DNA of 64,000 bases from Nissolia schottii (taxonomy: Eukaryota; Streptophyta; Magnoliopsida; Fabales; Fabaceae): assembly GCA_003254905.1 (NCBI GenBank), contig QANU01005500.1, positions 164,443-228,442 of the forward strand, read 5' to 3'. A program made the translations under genes and the position numbers. The notes beneath the pieces were generated by a model. The model worked only from the letters and a program-made list of their open reading frames with translations, had not been told where the DNA came from and did no database searches. This document shows positions 62,889 to 64,000 of this stretch, one piece after another. Position 1 is the first letter of the stretch. The number at the start of each line of letters is the position of its first letter.

Positions 62889-63179
62889 CACTACAACAAA
62901 AAAGCCTATTTCCGTCGTAGAGTTACCGTCGGACGCGATCCGACGGTATTACCGTCGGACAAAATGAAATAACCGACGGTAACCGGTCGACGTGCGAAAA
63001 AGGCGTGGAATTACCATGGGATAGACTTCCCGACGCAAATACCGACGGTAATGTTTTGGCGGGTAATGGCGGGAATGGATTTTTCGATGGTTGTAACCGA
63101 CGGAAATTACCACCAGTAGAAAAGTGGCACGTTCAACCATTACCGGCGGAAACAGACGACGCAATTTTGTCCTTAATTT

Positions 63180-63690
63180 ACCGTCGGTCACCGCCGACGG
63201 TAAATGTGCATAGAATTCAGAGGCACTTTAGCGGCGGTTACAAACGACGGAAGCTTTAACGGAACTATTTTAGCGTCGGGTACTATCGACGGTAACGGCA
63301 TCGATATTTTCAAACGACACGTCATTAATGCACATACGTACCGTCGGACGAAGCCGACGGTAAAGGTGCATAGAATTCAAAGAGGCGCTGTAGCGGCGGT
63401 TACAAACGACGGAAACTTTAACGGTACCATTTTAGCGTCGGGAACGACCGACGGTAACGGCATCGATATTTTCAAACGACACGTCATTAATGCACATACG
63501 TACCGTCGGCGGAAGCCGACGGTAAATGTGGATAGAATTCAAAGAGTCGCTGTAGTGGCAGTTACAAACGACGGAAACTTTAACGGTACCATTTTAGCGT
63601 CGGTAGTGACCGACGGTAATGACATCGATATTTTCAAACGACACGACATTAATGCACATACTTACCGTTGGTTGTTTCCGACGGTAAAGT
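63180..63690. repeat. Three tandem copies of a 160-162-bp subterminal unit
   Basis: TAGAATTC recurs at 63,211, 63,371 and 63,533. Each unit has the order ACCGTCGG, CCGACGGTAA, GATAGAATTC-like, GTTACAAACGACGGAA, TTTTAGCGTCGG, GACGGTAA, ATCGATATTTTCAAACGACA and TTAATGCACATACGTACC. Units differ at a few positions. Because the unit length is near a multiple of three, one frame stays open through all copies (63,204-63,698). Confidence 0.9.
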
Positions 63691-63693
63691 TCT

Positions 63694-63700
63694 TATAAAT
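63694..63700 (+). promoter_or_regulatory. TATA box of the CACTA gene promoter
   Basis: TATAAAT follows the last ACCGTCGG-type repeat by about 10 bases and precedes a CT-rich leader, the usual promoter layout of a CACTA 5' end. Confidence 0.6.
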
Positions 63701-63859
63701 ACTTCGCGGCCAGAACCTCTCCTCCCCACCGAGACCACACTTCTCCTCTCCTCTCTCATCCTCTCTCGCGCGCCTGTAACGCCGCCGCCGTCGCCGCACC
63801 GTCCGCCGCCGCCGCCGCCATCGCCACCACCACCGTCCACCACCGCCACTGTCTTCATG

Positions 63860-64000
63860 TATGTATAACTGTGTATATATATATGTGTGTGTGTGTGTTG
63901 TATGTATGCTATATATATAGATATTTATAATATGTATATAGGTAGTGTATATATGTTATATATATATGTATGTATATATGTGTGTTGTATGTATGCTATA
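63860..64000. repeat. TA/TG-rich low-complexity tract
   Basis: Interrupted TATATA, TGTGTG and TATGTATGCTATATA units run to the window edge. TGTATGTATGCTATA occurs twice (63,899 and 63,986). Confidence 0.8.

Larger units (their letters stand above)
62889..64000 (+). mobile_element. CACTA element, 5' end, continues beyond the window
   Basis: The terminus CACTACAACAAAAAAG begins exactly at 62,889, preceded by AGA (candidate 3-bp target site). From 62,925 the motifs ACCGTCGG and CCGACGGT alternate in both orientations in near-perfect form, ending at about 63,690. This regularity suggests a young element. A TATA box at 63,694 and a CT/CCGCCG-rich leader (63,710-63,855) follow. Transcription would run rightward into a transposase gene outside the window. 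Confidence 0.85.

Noticed and set aside
63180-63690. CRISPR array
   Set aside because: Regular spacing comes from tandem CACTA subterminal units in a plant genome. The whole unit is repeated and there are no unique spacers.
63649-63868. Gly-rich and Pro-rich ORFs near the window end
   Set aside because: Products of the CCGCCG leader on opposite strands, not proteins.

Overview
The window is nuclear DNA of a flowering plant, probably a eudicot. It is AT-rich, with many-exon genes, GT-AG introns and dense nested transposable elements. I cannot name the species. Three intact host genes can be assembled exon by exon: a GARP transcription factor of the GOLDEN2-LIKE family (GLK1 type, + strand, 9.65-16.53 kb), the UFM1-activating E1 enzyme UBA5 (- strand, 24.11-30.96 kb) and the 26S proteasome base subunit RPN1/PSMD2 (+ strand, 47.50-55.05 kb). 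All exon junctions keep frame, giving about 429, 428 and 887 residues.

Layout. 0-4.2 kb: no recognisable gene. 4.2-8.4 kb: a nest of CACTA (En/Spm) remnants around a broken copia gag. 8.57 kb: a possible Helitron 3' end. 9.65-16.83 kb: GLK1, with a small inverted-repeat element and a 94-bp duplication in intron 3. 17.1-17.4 kb: copia LTR remnant with a primer-binding site. 18.04-22.74 kb: one very long TG...CA element resembling a giant solo LTR, carrying a Mutator-like MITE with a perfect 9-bp target duplication. 23.1-23.7 kb: a second copy of that MITE family. 24.1-31.0 kb: UBA5, with a 1.5-kb insertion in intron 8. 31.69 to about 47.1 kb: a roughly 15.4-kb decayed Helitron on the - strand. 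It holds an RPA70-like gene, a broken F-box gene and a broken Rep/helicase gene, and its RPA intron carries a third MITE copy. 47.2-55.05 kb: RPN1 and its promoter. 56.3-62.3 kb: CACTA blocks whose subterminal repeats read ACCGTCGG, including two strong foldbacks. 62.33-62.89 kb: 5' part of a gypsy-like element, interrupted at 62,889 by a CACTA element that runs off the window.

How the parts relate. From memory, GLK1 and RPN1A are direct neighbours in Arabidopsis (AT2G20570 and AT2G20580). Here they keep order and orientation but lie 31 kb apart, separated by the solo LTR, UBA5 and the Helitron. UBA5 and RPN1 are divergently transcribed, and the Helitron fills the space between their 5' ends. 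The host genes act in separate pathways: chloroplast development, ufmylation and protein degradation.

Most unusual items: the composite Helitron (RPA + F-box + Rep/helicase), the pair of long foldbacks at 57.5-57.8 kb, the 4.7-kb solo-LTR-like element, and the 162-bp triple repeat inside the CACTA end.
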